Part shown: in pieces, positions 1 to 12,180 of the stretch | Position numbering within the stretch: the stretch's first letter is position 1 | How the letters are laid out: the number at the start of each line of letters is the position of its first letter | From: Reticulitermes lucifugus | Taxonomy: Eukaryota > Arthropoda > Insecta > Blattodea > Rhinotermitidae | Length of the DNA: 64,000 bases | NCBI GenBank assembly: GCA_026260175.1 | Contig: JAKCWW010000372.1 | Location: 24,467 to 88,466, forward strand | Direction: 5' to 3' | The notes under the pieces: generated by a model | Told to the model about the DNA's origin: nothing | What the model saw: the letters and a program-made list of their open reading frames with translations, nothing else | The model's database searches: none | Translations under genes and position numbers: made by a program

Positions 1-70
1 AAGCCTCGAAAAATGAGGCGGTCTAGGCCCCCAAGGGGCTGTCGAGCCATTGAAAAAAAAATGAAATAAG
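1..70 (+). mobile_element. SINE family A, 3' end only (cut by window start)
   Basis: The first ~55 bases are the reverse complement of the left end of the SINE A copies at 27992, 52290 and 63728. They share the AAGCCTCG..ATGAGGC block and the CCCAAGGGGCTGT block, and run into an A-rich tail at 52-69. So this is the 3' part of a plus-strand copy whose tRNA-like head lies upstream of the window. Confidence 0.75.
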
Positions 71-1011
71 TAAATTCCATCGTTACTGTTGCTAGAAATC
101 GAGGTCTGAGATGGAACGCAAAGAGCTGGCGTATGCATGGAAGGCATGAAGGTAAATATCGATAAATAGAGTCCCTATGGTGACAATAATAATGCTTGTA
201 AATGATATGGTTATTTCTATGGAAGCAGACTATAACTTATTTGTGATGCCAGTGTGTATGTAATTAAACCTATTTTAAATGTCGGTTAATACTGCTTCTT
301 TTTTCGTTACATAGGAACTGGTACGCTCTTTCAGTACTCCAAATAACGAAAAAATAAGTATAAAGTTCATTTTACAAAGTCATATAAACGTTCTTCTGTA
401 TAAAAGCGAAAAACCTACCGCCAATAGACATTATAGACGTATAAATATAAACGCTAGGGAAAGTTTTCGCCAAAACGTGTAGCAGCAGGCAAGCCTGCTC
501 GTCACTGTGAAAGGAGTATTTAAATCACTGAGACAGAATTAAAGTCTGTGTTTACTCGTCATATCCAAACCTTGCACTGATGTAATATGATTTCGAACAG
601 AAAATAAAATATGTGTCTATACTGTTCAAATATTACTATTTGCCGTCCTTATGTTGCATAGCATACAGCATGTCCGAATAAATTAATACCTATACTAACG
701 AACAGAAAATTAGATTTCTGTTCTATTTAACAGCTGACAATGATGGAGCTGGATACACACGGGAACGTGTTTGTGTAACTTTGCTGTTCGCGGCTCGTCA
801 GCAGTGCAGTGTTCTCAACTAATAAACTTCGCGGCTTGACGACTCGCGTTCCGGTTCTGTTTGCAGGTCTCGGAAGAAACACTACTGGGTGCATGCAAAT
901 GCAATTCCCCATTCAACTTGTAACATACTGTCCACTTTGTTCCGTTTCGACATTGCTTCTGTTACACAGAGCGCTTGACAAAGCAGGAATCATGTAACAT
1001 AAGGTAGAAGG
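61..1011. other. Unassigned AT-rich DNA
   Basis: Nothing recognisable. Two open frames of about 60 codons overlap on opposite strands (727-912 minus, 809-997 plus). They show no known motif and are probably chance. Confidence 0.6.
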
Positions 1012-1142
1012 TAGAAAGGTAACGTTGTCCCTGTCTAAGCCATGATGGCATACAGAGGCAGTAGAGTTATAGCTCCGCTCGTTCTTAACCTGGACACTAG
1101 ATAGAGGTAAGTGATTAACTCCGCGCCCCCGGTACCTATTAA
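1012..1142 (-). mobile_element. SINE family B, 3' part
   Basis: It begins AAAGGTAACGTTGTCCCTGT and includes GCTCCGCTCGTTCTTAACCT and the GTGATTAACTCCGCGCC block. The same order of blocks occurs in the fuller family B copy at 3254-3543 and, inverted, at 41150-41310. The tRNA-like head is missing, so this is a truncated minus-strand copy. No TSD is evident. Confidence 0.6.
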
Positions 1143-1184
1143 ATCATGCAACACGATACTATGAAAATAAGAATTCCTGAAACA

Positions 1185-1410
1185 GTGAGTGAGTGAGTGA
1201 GTGAATGAGTGAAGAATGAATGAGTGAATGAGTGACTGAGTGAATGAGGAGTGAGAGAGTGAATGAGTGAGTGAGGAGTGAGTGAATGAGTAAGTGAGTG
1301 AGTGAATGAGGCGTGAGAGAGTGAATGAGTGAGTGAGGAGTGAATGAGTGAATGATTGAGTGAGTGAGTGAGTGAGTGAGTGAGTGAGTGAGTGAGTGAG
1401 CGAATGAGGA
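1185..1410. repeat. GAGT/GAAT microsatellite
   Basis: About 225 bases of GTGA/GAGT units with GAAT and GAGGAGT interruptions. The minus-strand open frame of 120 codons across it (1159-1521) is a Ser-Leu-Thr-His peptide repeat produced by the microsatellite and is not a gene. Confidence 0.95.
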
Positions 1411-1972
1411 TACGAAGTGAACTAAATCTGCTTTGGACAGGCTAAATGATGTTCTGCTTGCAGAAATAAAACACTTTACATAAAACGAGGACGTCCAAAG
1501 CATCCGTGTGAGTCTACCCACACCAGAGATGGTTCATTTCTAAAAAGATATAGTCTAACTGTGAAACAAGGACCCTCCTTTCAAGGCGGTCGATGTCGTG
1601 TCGCAATAACATATTTCTCTTGTGGAGTTCAGATTCGATGATTTGACGTGAAATGAATTTGGAGTTGACGTGCTGAGACAAGTTGTTCGAGAGTCCGAAA
1701 TAGAAAAAGAAATTATCAGTACACATTTCCTTCATACAAAGTGCCTCTTCTTTCTGTACGATTTTAACCAAATTTCAGATTTCTGCACAGATTGTAGTAA
1801 AACCCCGCAACAGAAATTTCATAAAAATCCACCCGGTAGGAGCGGAGTTGTTCCATTTGGACTGACAGACGGGACACATGGTGAAGCTAACAGCTGTTTT
1901 GGCAAATTTGCGAACGTGCTTAAATACATTTTTCGAAGGCGTTCTTTCTGCATGACCATCGCACATTCCACG

Positions 1973-1974
<2 letters not shown>
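1411..1974. other. Unassigned DNA with short opposed ORFs
   Basis: It holds an 85-codon minus-strand frame (1514-1771), rich in charged residues near its end, and an overlapping plus-strand frame (1670-2029) whose end is the TA repeat. I recognise neither as a protein family. Confidence 0.5.

Positions 1975-2017
<43 letters not shown>
1975..2017. repeat. TA microsatellite
   Basis: An uninterrupted TA run of about 43 bases. Confidence 0.97.
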
Positions 2018-2019
<2 letters not shown>

Positions 2020-2329
2020 CACGACGTAAATGAAGTTAAATGACCAACTCGTGCAATTTAATTAGGAGCTAAAACTCTATGGTAATTAAATTACCTCCAC
2101 TATTACTTTCCATTTCCAAGTCATGCCAAAGGTAATTAAATAATGAAATTACATTTCTAGTCCAAGAGCACTAAAAGACGCGTCGTAATGTCTACCACAT
2201 ATTATATTTGTCTTCCGGCAAAGTATTTCTATTATACAAAAATGAAAGGACAAGGCGGTTGTAAGGATAATATTTGGATAGAAGATACAGTAACCAAAGT
2301 GGGTTGGAAAAAACAGTTTCACGAGGAGC

Positions 2330-2560
2330 TTTGTTGATGAGGTAGATGGATCATACATCACGAAATGGAGAGACAAATTACACGAAAAATTTTAATCGAA
2401 AACCCTGACAGAAAGACGCTACTGGAAATAAACAAGCACATTTGGAGTAAGCATAATAAAATGTATTTTGAAGACAGAGTGTGAAGATGTAAAATGGATT
2501 CACGTGATAGAAACTAGGAAACGAACTGTACTTCAGTTAGTAGTAAATGAAGCGAATTGT
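2330..2560 (+). mobile_element. Decayed LINE reverse-transcriptase tail
   Basis: Read in three frames with stops, the stretch follows the C-terminal plan of an insect non-LTR RT ORF: a short helix (ITKWRDKLHEKF), a degraded Gly/Pro/Arg-rich link, then CEDVKWIHVIETRKR where intact copies carry a D-W-I-x-L-A-Q-D-R-x-R-W motif. It is heavily mutated and non-coding. Neighbouring copies at 20690 and 51040 are clearer. Confidence 0.45.
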
Positions 2561-2936
2561 CTAATATTCTTGCCACACTGATGTACCCAAACCACGTGTT
2601 TCGTACCAGCTCACAGTTTTTCTAGAACAGCCTAACAGTAACGCAAGTATCGGACTGTATTTATTGAAGCGTAAAGCGAAGGGTAACAATATATTCACTG
2701 GCCGTCAACAAATGATTGCTTATGGTACAGAAAGGGCGAGAGAGAGGATATTGTTAGACTCAGCAAGAGGAACTCCGTCACATTGCCAACTAAACGCTAT
2801 AGACAAATGACAAAGGCTGCTTTATTCACACGCTCTGTGTCTATTATAGCGCAGTTCAATTAAGGAAGTTGAGGTCAAGGCATACGCTTTGACTTCATTT
2901 CATCGCCAAAGCCAACATCATTCATCTTCGTTAATT
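2561..2936. other. Unassigned DNA
   Basis: No open frame of note and no repeat match to other parts of the window. Confidence 0.5.
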
Positions 2937-2960
2937 ACACACACACACACACACACACAC
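2937..2960. repeat. AC microsatellite
   Basis: A short AC run. It sits inside an otherwise unremarkable plus-strand frame of 98 codons (2889-3185), which I do not call as a gene. Confidence 0.95.
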
Positions 2961-3239
2961 GAGTACCGTAGCACCTCATGCTCCATCAACTCATTTCACT
3001 CTTCTGTGCCCCATAAAATATGTGTAAATAAGATATATCATACTGGACGTGTACCTAATGATGAAAATAATAATATAATTCTCTGTAATATAACAAAGTA
3101 TTGTACACACAATAGTGATATCATTCTGTTACAAATGACAACATTCATTAATTCGTGCACGTTTTCACGTAACTACGTGTTCTGACAGTTTCTGAGCCAG
3201 TATCTGGGATTTAGTTCCGTTGGTGGTTTCAGTAAGTGT

Positions 3240-3557
3240 TCAATTGGAACAGTAAACGTAAAGGTAAATTCCCCCTGTAACAGGCCACGAAGCCTCAGAG
3301 TGGGAGTAGAGGTATTGCTCTACTCTTTCTTGATCCTCATCGCTAAATGACGGTGGGTGGTTAACGCCACGCCCCGGCCGCTTAACCCCCGGGAAAGAGA
3401 CCTGGTGCCCATAGTACAGGAGGCTGGGTGCGCCTCAGTGTCGGTGTGGACGGATAGGGAAAATTTTTCCCCCACCGCGGTTCGAACCCCGGACCGTCCA
3501 GCCCGTAGCGAGTCGCTATACCGACTACGTTATCTCGGCCGCCTCAATTGTAACAGT
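3240..3557 (-). mobile_element. SINE family B, near full length, with TSD
   Basis: The element body is about 3254-3543. On the minus strand it starts with a tRNA-like head: TAACGTAGTCGG fits box A with one mismatch, and GGTTCGAACC (3479-3488) is a canonical box B. This implies an internal RNA polymerase III promoter. The 3' side ends in a TTTACCTTTACG tail. It is flanked by a 14-bp target-site duplication, TCAATTGGAACAGT (3240-3253) and TCAATTGTAACAGT (3544-3557), with one mismatch, which is direct evidence of retrotransposition. The plus-strand frame 3357-3692 reads antisense through it and is not a host gene. Confidence 0.88.
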
Positions 3558-5585
3558 GATTTTCGAAAAGAGATTATAAGACAAATTTACTCACCATTCT
3601 CAGCAAGATTGGTGGCTCTTGTGACCACCATACCACAACAAACTGCAGAGCACGAAACGATAAATCTTAGAGTACCATATCGCAGAAATTAAACGTGTCC
3701 TTAAATTCACATTTCCTATGGCTGCAGCCAGTTAGTTGTTCAGAGAGACCAAACATGACGTGCGAATTTGCGCCGAAGAAACAAAATCCTCAGAATTAAC
3801 AAGATCTTCAGGTTACGAAATTCAGTGTCACGACGTATAACTTTCGTCTCTTCGCCTACAAGTATGATACATTTTTGGAGGCAATAATTTTGTATATAAC
3901 GATTCAAATATTTACGTTACGAAACACCACGCTTTAAAACCCTCTACATATTTACAAGTATCCAAATTATATACATAAATTCAGTTCCTACGGTGACAAG
4001 AAGCGCTCGCAATCTCCATTATAAGGACGAGCTGTTTAATGCTGTATCTACCTTGCATAATGTGGTTAGGTTGTGAAGTGAACACACACCATTGCCATTG
4101 TCATTATACCGAATTTCCATTCTTATAACAGACCTTGGGTTGTGACTGAAAACGCCAAGTCTTGTTTCTGTGGAAACAACATCAATACCTAAGTTACGAT
4201 GGCACATTCAGATGGCAGCGTCCGTTACGAAGAACCAAGTGTTTCCTATACCTTGGCCGGCAGAGCAGTGTCGCAATTTACCGACAAAACCGATAAGGGT
4301 TCTGAAGAACTTTCCAAATTCATGGCGTGAATAGTCAGTTAAATTTTATGAAGTTACGAAGCGTTCAAGGGGTACCTATGCTTCGGTCGGCATTGCAACG
4401 TTGTACGTTGTCAATTGCATTTAACAAGCCGTCTCTTCAGAAAACGGTAAATACTCAAACTTTAATTTACTAATGTCCGTCTAGCATTACAATACATAAG
4501 GAAGGGCCAAATGTCGGATTGCGTGCAGAAATCATAGCCACAGACTGGGGGGTTTTAACAGTAAATTCGCATACTGTGCTCCGACTGTTTTACTTATGAT
4601 CAAGAAAGAAATCACACGTCAACTATAAGACAACGAACTTTTATTTATTAAGTAACATGAATATTCGCTCGTAGTATACTGTAACTTCCTTACTTTGGAC
4701 AAGTACTTTACTAAATAAAAATTAATTTCAGTTACTTTAATATTATTCTCAATCTCATTCTTATTTATTTAATCTATCTAACGAAATTACACAACTGTTA
4801 CGTTACAAGCTCTAAGCATATTTCTCTTCTCCCAGTGACATATATGCATGTTTAAAATATCTAAATTGACTACTGCTCCAGTTTTGGGGGGCATTTGCCG
4901 TACATTGTAAGTACTCGTATAATCAGGAGAGCGAGTGCATATATGAATAGAAAAATGCAAAAGCTAGGGGAGTAAATCAGAATATATTTCCATACACAAA
5001 TTCTATCAATCAGTCCATCCTCTTTTATTTCAGCAGTGGCTGGATCTATTGAGAGCGTTCTCTATTAGCTGAAGTGCGCTGAAAAGTAGGCACACGTTTA
5101 ATTAGAACCAGTAATCCCGTAATGGCCTCTGTGGAGTATATTAGGTTTGTTTTCCCTAGGGAGGTATTCCTGTTGTCATCCGGTAGGTGCAGAACTTTGC
5201 CAAAGGACCACAAGAGTGGAATTCTCCCTTTTCTGTGGTTTACTCTGCTAGTTCGGCGAAAAAAAACTGAAGCTATGCAAACTCGCCATTGCCTGCCCCA
5301 TTGTACCCACAAAATGGCGTTAATTGCATTTTACGTTCATGCTCTACAAAGAATTCTTTGAATAAGTAAAGCGGTGTAAGTTACTTGAACTAGATGCAAG
5401 CTGTGGGCGAAAAAAACTGCATGTAATATAAAAAAAGGAAAAATATTAATTCCACACTAGAGCTCACACATATTCGGAATTTGACCTCTGCACAGTTCAT
5501 TACTTTTTATGTTAATTCATCGCATAACCATACTTATTTGCAAAGATAATAGTATTGCAGATGACAAAAATATTTTCTTAAGGTT
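3558..5585. other. Unassigned AT-rich DNA, 2 kb
   Basis: Small open frames only (4019-4207 minus; 5046-5312 minus overlapping 5122-5361 plus). I recognise no domain and see no internal repeats. Confidence 0.5.
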
Positions 5586-5713
5586 ATGGTCTTCTGGAAC
5601 GTGACGCCCTGTATTCTGGTATAAGGATACAAAACCTTTCGAGGAAGATACAGGTACCATATTCCTCCGGGACGTTGGTACCTTTCTACAGACTACACAA
5701 CCAGAAGACCACA
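5586..5713. repeat. Fold-back repeat related to the hammerhead-like family
   Basis: TGGTCTTCTGG at 5587-5597 is repeated inverted as CCAGAAGACCA at 5701-5711. Between them lies a decayed core reading GAGGAAGATACAGGT, then TTCCTCCGGGACGTTGG. This is the same order as the CTGAAGATG / TTCCTCCGAAACGTCGG cores elsewhere in the window, such as 46795. The CTGA and GAAA signatures are mutated here. Confidence 0.45.
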
Positions 5714-5770
5714 GCCATTTTATTCACCGCCCTGAGAACCTCATATCCCACAACGTGTTATTGTAAAAGT

Positions 5771-6040
5771 AAAACAATCCCATTACAGGCCTGGACAGGC
5801 CCTTAGGGCTCCAGTAGGTTGAGGCTCCCAGAATATCTACACAATCGGCACATGAAGGAGGCAAGGTTGTCAGCCCTATGCACCGGCTGCCTTTACCCCC
5901 CAGGAGATACTCCTCGTATTCATTTCCGTTAGAGGCTGAGTCGATCCCAGGGCCATAGTGCGGCCGGAATGATTAAGTCAATGAAAAATCCCAGTGACCC
6001 CATCGGGAATCCAACCCACGACGTTCCAGCTTGTAGAGCA
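5771..6040 (-). mobile_element. SINE family C
   Basis: It shares long blocks with 26310-26600: GGACAGGC..GGGCTCCAG, GAGGCTCCCAGAA, GGCAAGGTTGTCAG, GTTAGAGGCTGAGTCGA and TGACCCCATCGG. On the minus strand the right end gives GGTTGGATTCC, a near box B, preceded by a degraded tRNA-like head. That supports a tRNA-derived SINE on the minus strand, with a TTTACTTTTACAA tail at its 3' end. No TSD was found. The 103-codon plus frame at 5969-6280 is antisense read-through. Confidence 0.75.
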
Positions 6041-6307
6041 GTGCTTGTACTTAAATACTTACCAAATCAGATGTTTAAAGCAAAGTGTCTAAACATCGTA
6101 GATCCCAATACCAAATTCATTCGCAATCTGTCTAGAAAATCCGAAGGTAATGCATGTAGAGCAAAGAACACCTCATTATGCGTTCATTTTGTGAACTCGT
6201 TAATTAAAAATAACACTCAAAACTTGATTTATTTTGTAGCCGGCATATCATTACGTGTAAAATATACGCCTAGTATATAAATAGTGTATTCAGCAGTTTT
6301 AGTACAA
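6041..6307. other. Unassigned DNA
   Basis: Nothing recognised between the SINE C copy and the microsatellite. Confidence 0.5.
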
Positions 6308-6312
6308 TATAT

Positions 6313-6344
<32 letters not shown>

Positions 6345-6489
6345 AGATACATACATACATATACAGATAGATAGATAGATACATACATACATATAGATAG
6401 ATAGATAGATAGATATATAGATAGATAGATACATACATACATATACAGATAGATAGATAGATAGATAGATACATACATACATACATACA

Positions 6490-6523
<34 letters not shown>

Positions 6524-6555
6524 GATACATATATAGATAGATAGATAGATAGATT
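6308..6555. repeat. GATA / CATA compound microsatellite
   Basis: About 250 bases of alternating GATA, CATA and CAGATA tracts. Three overlapping minus-strand frames of 93-98 codons translate to Tyr/Leu/Ser/Ile/Met/Cys repeats and are artefacts of the repeat. Confidence 0.97.
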
Positions 6556-7720
6556 TCATACACAAGTACAGATTTTCATTATGAAGTATCGTCACGAGCG
6601 AAAATGTCCTTCTGTTTAATTTATGGTGGCTGCGAATGTGTGATTGCGCAGGAAACCTGAACTAGTTCACTCCCACAAACATACCTCTCAGGCAGCGGAA
6701 CGTCAGCTTTGTGATAGATAGTACGAGAGAATAAAACATTCGTTTCCGTAGTGGCGTATGCTAACAAAAGTGAACTACACAACTACTCACAGTCATGCAA
6801 CACAGCCAGTGGCAGTTATAAAGTCTAGCGGTGTAAAAGTAACAATCTTGCGTGATACAGGGTCAGGAAATTCCATAGTAATGACGGTTAGTACTCATCA
6901 AGAAATCTAAAGCTACGCCATCAAAACTCCGACCATGGAACATGTCTGAGTACATAGTCGCACTTCCCCGCACTTCCCCTTAGCGCAAGCTAGTGGTCAC
7001 CATAAAGCAAGAGCACTGCAAATGTGATTACTTTCTTCATCACAGCCATTCTTATGTGGTCACAGCAGACCTATTTGACATGCAGACAGACCACTGCAGA
7101 AAACATCCCTCACAAAGACATGTATATTTGGAGGAAGAACATAAAGTGAAAGCACTGGACAGAAACGTCCCTAGTAGTCGTTCTTGTCTTGCCATCTCCC
7201 TGGTCCTGAGGGAACGAAAACGGAGCTGCGTTACAGCAGAGAAGGGTTTACGTCCGATGCACCGTGAACCTCAAATGTCTATAGTGTCTTGTGTTATGAA
7301 AGTTACATTTACGTTCATAAAAATTTTATTGGCAGAGACAAGGCACTCTCAGCAGGTTAAATAACTCCCAAAGATCACCTACAGGATGATTCTTAACACA
7401 GAGGGATTGAAAAGAGATTCTAACCTATGTATTTTATTTCAAAATTATGAAGTTTAAGACACAAATACTTGTTCGTTAGGATGTTAAACGATGCTGTAAG
7501 AGGTGATATGCGTTATCGTATTGAGGAAGGATTTAGGGCATATCAGCTGTTCCAATTCAATTCAAATTAAAAGTCCATTAACAAGGTTTAAAATCAAATC
7601 GCCACAGAGCTATGTTGATCCCATTCGGAGGTTTTGGCACCGTGTGAAAGTGAGACATGCTTCTGACTTTTCAAAAGAAAATGATGTCAGTATCTTCCGG
7701 TCGAAACTGTTCCACTTTAA
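6556..7720. other. Unassigned DNA with a 123-codon frame
   Basis: The plus frame 6993-7364 is among the longest non-repeat frames of this part and has scattered Cys, His and basic residues. I can place no domain, signal peptide or membrane segment, and it has no splice-site context that I trust. Confidence 0.4.
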
Positions 7721-7721
7721 A

Positions 7722-7765
7722 ATCGACGTTTCGTAACAATACTTTGCTTCGACCTTCAGGATCTA
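7722..7765 (-). repeat. Hammerhead-like repeat core
   Basis: On the minus strand: ATC, CTGAAGG, a stem-loop region, CGAAACGTC, GAT. ATC and GAT can pair as a short stem I. GAAACGTC carries the palindromic ACGT expected of a minimal stem III. The stem II pairing is weak, and CTGANGA is mutated to CTGAAGG. Confidence 0.5.
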
Positions 7766-8345
7766 AGGGACTTGATCCTGAAGAAGAAGACAACACGTAC
7801 TTCAAAAACCTGGTAACACACTTCCACACGGTGCCGAAAGCTAAAAATGGTATCAACATCAGCCGGGAATCACCCTGAAAACTTAAAATCAATTAATTTT
7901 GAACATGTCAAGAGTAAAGGGGACTGACAGATTGAAGAGCGTTAAAACCGAAAAACTGGAGAAAGAGAAATGGTAAGTCAAAACGCAGTAAAATGAGGTG
8001 ATCGTGTTCTGACTCTACTCGACAGGCTTAGATAAAATAAAGGTTTGGAGAATGTATAGAACGCGTTGTTACACATTTGCAATAAGCATTGGAGATTATG
8101 CAAGCGACGTGGTAACTATATTACTGCAAAAACTGTTGTTCCATCTGCTTACCTAAGGAAGAAACATTACGACGTTTGAAACGGCCATGTAGACAGACAC
8201 ACGTAATGTCAAGGCTTTGTGTATGCGTAAGATAAATAATTTGGAAAAGGGTAGAGGAAGTAAACATTATATACAAAATATAATTGCGAATCTGTTTAAA
8301 TAATGGAAAACAAGAAAACCCAAAATTAAGCACTAATTAGGGAAA
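7766..8345. other. Unassigned DNA
   Basis: No recognised feature. The minus frame at 7671-7892 overlaps the repeat core and is not a gene. Confidence 0.5.
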
Positions 8346-8560
8346 TAAATCGTAAAAGGTACAACACTGCAACGTATCTTAGAAGACTTAAAAATAAATG
8401 TCATTCCCAGCGTCCATTTGGTGACTTAGTGAACTTTTTAAAGATTAAAATACTCAAAACTATACTTCTCCCTTCTTGTGCATGGTTGCGAAACTTGGTC
8501 TAAGATTTGATTCAGGACAAACGTGCTTGAGAACAAAGTGCTGAGAAGATTCTAACGTAA
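8346..8560 (+). mobile_element. LINE reverse-transcriptase fragment (thumb/post-palm part)
   Basis: In shifted frames it reads KILKTILLPS, HGCETWSK and LENKVLRRF. These are the landmarks of the segment after the RT palm in insect non-LTR elements, where intact copies read LYGCETW, then FENKVLRRIFG. Stops and a frameshift break it. It abuts, in the opposite orientation, the LINE end at 8670-9030, so the two are independent insertions or an inversion. Confidence 0.65.
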
Positions 8561-8669
8561 GAGAAGGCAAAAGGATGATAAAGAAAATTAAAATAAGGAA
8601 AACCTTCATGACTGATACGTTTATATAATATTATTACATAATAACACAGATACACATATTCATTCATTC

Positions 8670-9030
8670 TGTAGCCTGTCTTACAACAGGTCCATATCCT
8701 CTTCCAAAGCGAGTTCTCCACAGAGTGCATCTAGTGCTTCCTCTTTCAATTTCCAGTATCCTCTCGTTTCCTTTAAGTCATCCAGTAGCTTCTTACACCC
8801 TTTTCCTCGTCTTCCCGTCACTTCTATCCTTTCTTCTATCTTTCCTTCAATAATGTGTTTTAGAAGGCAGTTCCTACGCAAGCTGTAACCAATCCAGTTA
8901 GCCTTCCAAATTTTTATTGTATGTAAGATATTCCTCTCGTCCTTGACTCCATGTAATACTTCATTTCTCACACTATCGGTCCAACTGATACATGTTACAT
9001 ATAATGTATTCGATAGTAAAATATTCATAG
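8670..9030 (-). pseudogene. LINE ORF C-terminus, RT-type retroelement
   Basis: The minus frame 8681-9028 (115 codons) contains NWIGYSLRRNCLLKH, IEGKIEERIEVTGRRGKG and LLDDLKETRGYWKLKEEALD. This is the very conserved end of an insect non-LTR retrotransposon polyprotein. A one-base frameshift just before the end moves the expected G-P-V-V-R-Q tail (8670-8690) out of frame. The frame starts inside the element, so the 5' side is truncated, as is usual for LINE insertions. It has the same family end as 13005-13250. Confidence 0.85.
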
Positions 9031-10150
9031 ATGAAAACAGATAAAATCCCGTAGTTTATAAAATGGATAAAATAACTGTGCTGCCATTAATGAGCACGGC
9101 GATCCAGCACTTTATGGCTGCCCATTTCTTTCCGTACCTCAGTCCTTCCGCATGAGTCTGAAGGTACGTTCTGTTAAACACAAGCCTCTAGAAAACTGAA
9201 TTAGCTTTATTGGAATTGTGGCCGCCAAGATACGATTACGCCCAGGATTGTTCCGAGCGAAGAAAGTTAAGAAAGCCTGGCATGGGGATAACGAAAGGAA
9301 ACTAGCGGTGGCTCGACACAAAAAAATTAGCCTCAGTGGCCAAACAATGTATTATTTTACAGACAAAGCGCGCCTTTGCCACAGTTACTATGCGGAATAA
9401 ATGGTCGTAGCTGCCGGAAGAATCCAATTTACTGTCTCCAAATACTAAAGGCGATTTGACTTCGTTCAATGTCGGTTCCAAATGTAGCGATTGTCCTTGT
9501 GCCAGATGTACACGAGCTGCTAATGCCATCTGTAGAGACATTCGTATATTCAAGAACATTTGATTTTACGTAATGATTTATTAATGTAATTATGCTAATT
9601 ACAACCATACATAACTAATCCATTATTGTTATTATAATACTGAGTCACCAGGTTAATAAATAACTAATGAAATCAATTGAATTGATCTGAATCGAACCAT
9701 TTAATTCTTTCACTCCATAATGCAGCGTACACTGCCCTTTAGTCCTGGTCTAATGATGTCGCTAAGAAATATGACCATCATCATCATTACGATTGTCATT
9801 CATATTATTAATGACATTAAGAAAACAATTTGTTTTTCCATCAATCACGTTTCATGCTACTGCGGTACAGCAAAGCGTATTAAATATCCTTATCCACGTT
9901 TACTGTGTGCCCGTAATAATACATAGTCTTTCACGTTTCTTTCGATTTGTCTTTAGATTTTAAGTAAATTAACTGTAACGCTATATTTTCTTGTCCTGAC
10001 TTTGCTCTTGTTTTGGTTTGTTGTTTTTGTCCTTGTACTTGTACTGTCTTTGTAATTCACCACTAGGCTGCTGAATCAGCAAGTAAATAAACAAATAACT
10101 AACTGAGTTATTAATAGGATGATCAAATAAAAGAAAATTAATGGGTGGAA
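9031..10150. other. Unassigned DNA
   Basis: Frames of 60-85 codons on both strands near 9139-9559 overlap one another. None resembles a known protein. Confidence 0.5.
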
Positions 10151-10159
10151 GATGCAGAA

Positions 10160-10395
10160 TACATGGGAGGGACAAAAAATAGGTTAAAATTCGTAGTCGG
10201 AATATATGTATGGAGGGGTACACTTCGGACACGAATATACAGTATGAACTTGAATGATTAAGACGTAAAAGTGAGGGTCTGGATTGGATCCAGCAGACTC
10301 AGCATACATAAAGTGCCGGGACATGAATTTTCGGGTTCCATAAAGAACAGGAGAATTTCTTAAACGGTCGAGCAACTATCAGCTTCTGAACGATG
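10160..10395 (+). mobile_element. Decayed LINE reverse-transcriptase tail
   Basis: At 10265-10390 the order is VRVWIGSSRLS, then SGSIKNRRIS, then TVEQLSASE. This matches the order DWIGLAQDR / GSIK / EQL seen in the clearer copy at 20690-20965. The 3' untranslated end (GGTTCCATAAA..GAGCAACTATCAGCTTCT) is shared with 32390-32645 and 38000-38030. Confidence 0.55.
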
Positions 10396-12180
10396 ATTAT
10401 GTCATATAGTTAACGTGAAAGAGACGCTGTATAAAGTCGGGAATTTTTAATTAATATGTGCTATTTCAGTACAACATTACACAAACTGAACAAACCAATT
10501 TTGTACCTTGTAAGAGAATCGGACAGTGGACTCAGTTGAATGCCTGCCACTGCGGTAATTATTTTGCCCATAATGAAGTCTCGTTACATTCTGTGCTGGT
10601 ATGCCACACATTTATGTTATTCACCCATCGTATTTCAGAGATTTACTGTTTTCAGTGTTGCCTACGTTACGATTTTAGCCCAGTCGTGCCACGTGGCTAT
10701 ACAGACATTACGAGATTTGCGGTTTATTCACGGAAATTTTGCTGACGTATGTTATTTAGCAGCATTAAACCTGTCACAATCTGAACGTGATATGACAAGT
10801 GAATAACAATTTAGTTCACAACAGTTTGGCCCTTTTATCAAGGAATCGGGGGCAGTTAAACCGCTTGGCCTGTAACCTTTCAAAAAGGTTTATGATTAAT
10901 CTTATTCACCAGCCAAATTCGGACATTTAAAATAAAATTGTGATATAGCAGCATTCCAAGTAAACGAAAGTCCTACAAAATGTGACTTTACTGACAGTTA
11001 ACAAATCAGCGTTATGTTAAGATCAATTTCAAGTCCAGATTTTTCATGAAACTTCGAATCACGCGAAGTGTTGTGTTAACTCCATTGGTGGGTAAATTGG
11101 TCTTTTGTACTAAGCGAGGACCATAGATTATGCATGTTTGCAGACAGGGTGTTGGGGAGGGTGTGGAAATGAAAGGAGATTAGAGAAAGTTGCGTATTAA
11201 GGGTTTCATAATATGTATTGAAACCATGGAGGATGAGAGGGGTTGGGCTGAAAGCATACCTGGGAAAGATAAAAATCTGTACAAAATAGCAGTCGAAAAC
11301 CATAAAATGAAGATACCGTTTCAGATATGCAGTTGTAGATGGAAAGACAAATGAATCATACACAAACCGAGTGTGAGCGTGTGAAATAAATTCATTTTGC
11401 TCAGAATGTTGTCTGGTGACAGAATCTTCAACAAACGAACAAATAAATATTTGCAGCTTCAGTTAGAACCCAAACTATAAGAAGTGACATTTTTCGAATT
11501 ATGTCCAAACAAAAACGTACGCAAGAGTCATATTTAATGTTCAAAATATCTACTTTTGTAACAATTTTGTAGATGTTATTTGTTTTCTCAGAAGACATCT
11601 AGTTCCTACAGGCCGACAATGTGAAACGAAATTAACATCAGGGAAAATAAAGATATATACGTACTCTGAGATAATAATGATCTCTGGATAATAACTTATT
11701 TATATTGCTGAACATCATTATACATTATTCAGACCGTAGTAAAGGGACAGTATTTTATCCGACAACTGTCAATAGCAATCTCCCGCTGATCAACTTATAA
11801 AACTTCGATTTACAGTGAACAATGTGCTTGTGTAATGTGACGCATGAGTGCGACAGGAAGAAAAACATTTCCAGCACCTTCTTCATATATGATGATTATA
11901 AACCACATGAACCACGACGAACATCAAATTGGAGGAGCGGTAGAAGCAGCGCTGCTTACAGACATGCGAAAAGGTCTGAGTGAAGGAGTGATTTGATTTG
12001 TCAGAGAAAATAATGTCCCTGTGTAAGACTCGCTTGTAAACGAATTCGTAAAGGAGAAAAGCATAAACCTTAGAACAAACATGCGTGCATAACATAAGGA
12101 AATATGCGTTTATTCATTTCACCGTATACTGTTTATGCATACAGAAGTATAAGATAAAAATGTGCCAAATCTCGATAAAT
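10396..12180. other. Unassigned DNA, 1.8 kb
   Basis: It contains overlapping plus frames (10458-10745, 10540-10806) and a 95-codon minus frame (11076-11363). I recognise no domain. No repeat is shared with the rest of the window. Confidence 0.5.

Noticed and set aside
3357-3692. 111-codon plus frame with a conserved look (RPARSESLYRL)
   Set aside because: It is the antisense translation of SINE B; the apparent conservation is that of the repeat.
6229-6595. Three overlapping 93-98-codon frames rich in Tyr, Ile, Ser, Cys and Met
   Set aside because: They are translations of the GATA/CATA microsatellite in three phases.
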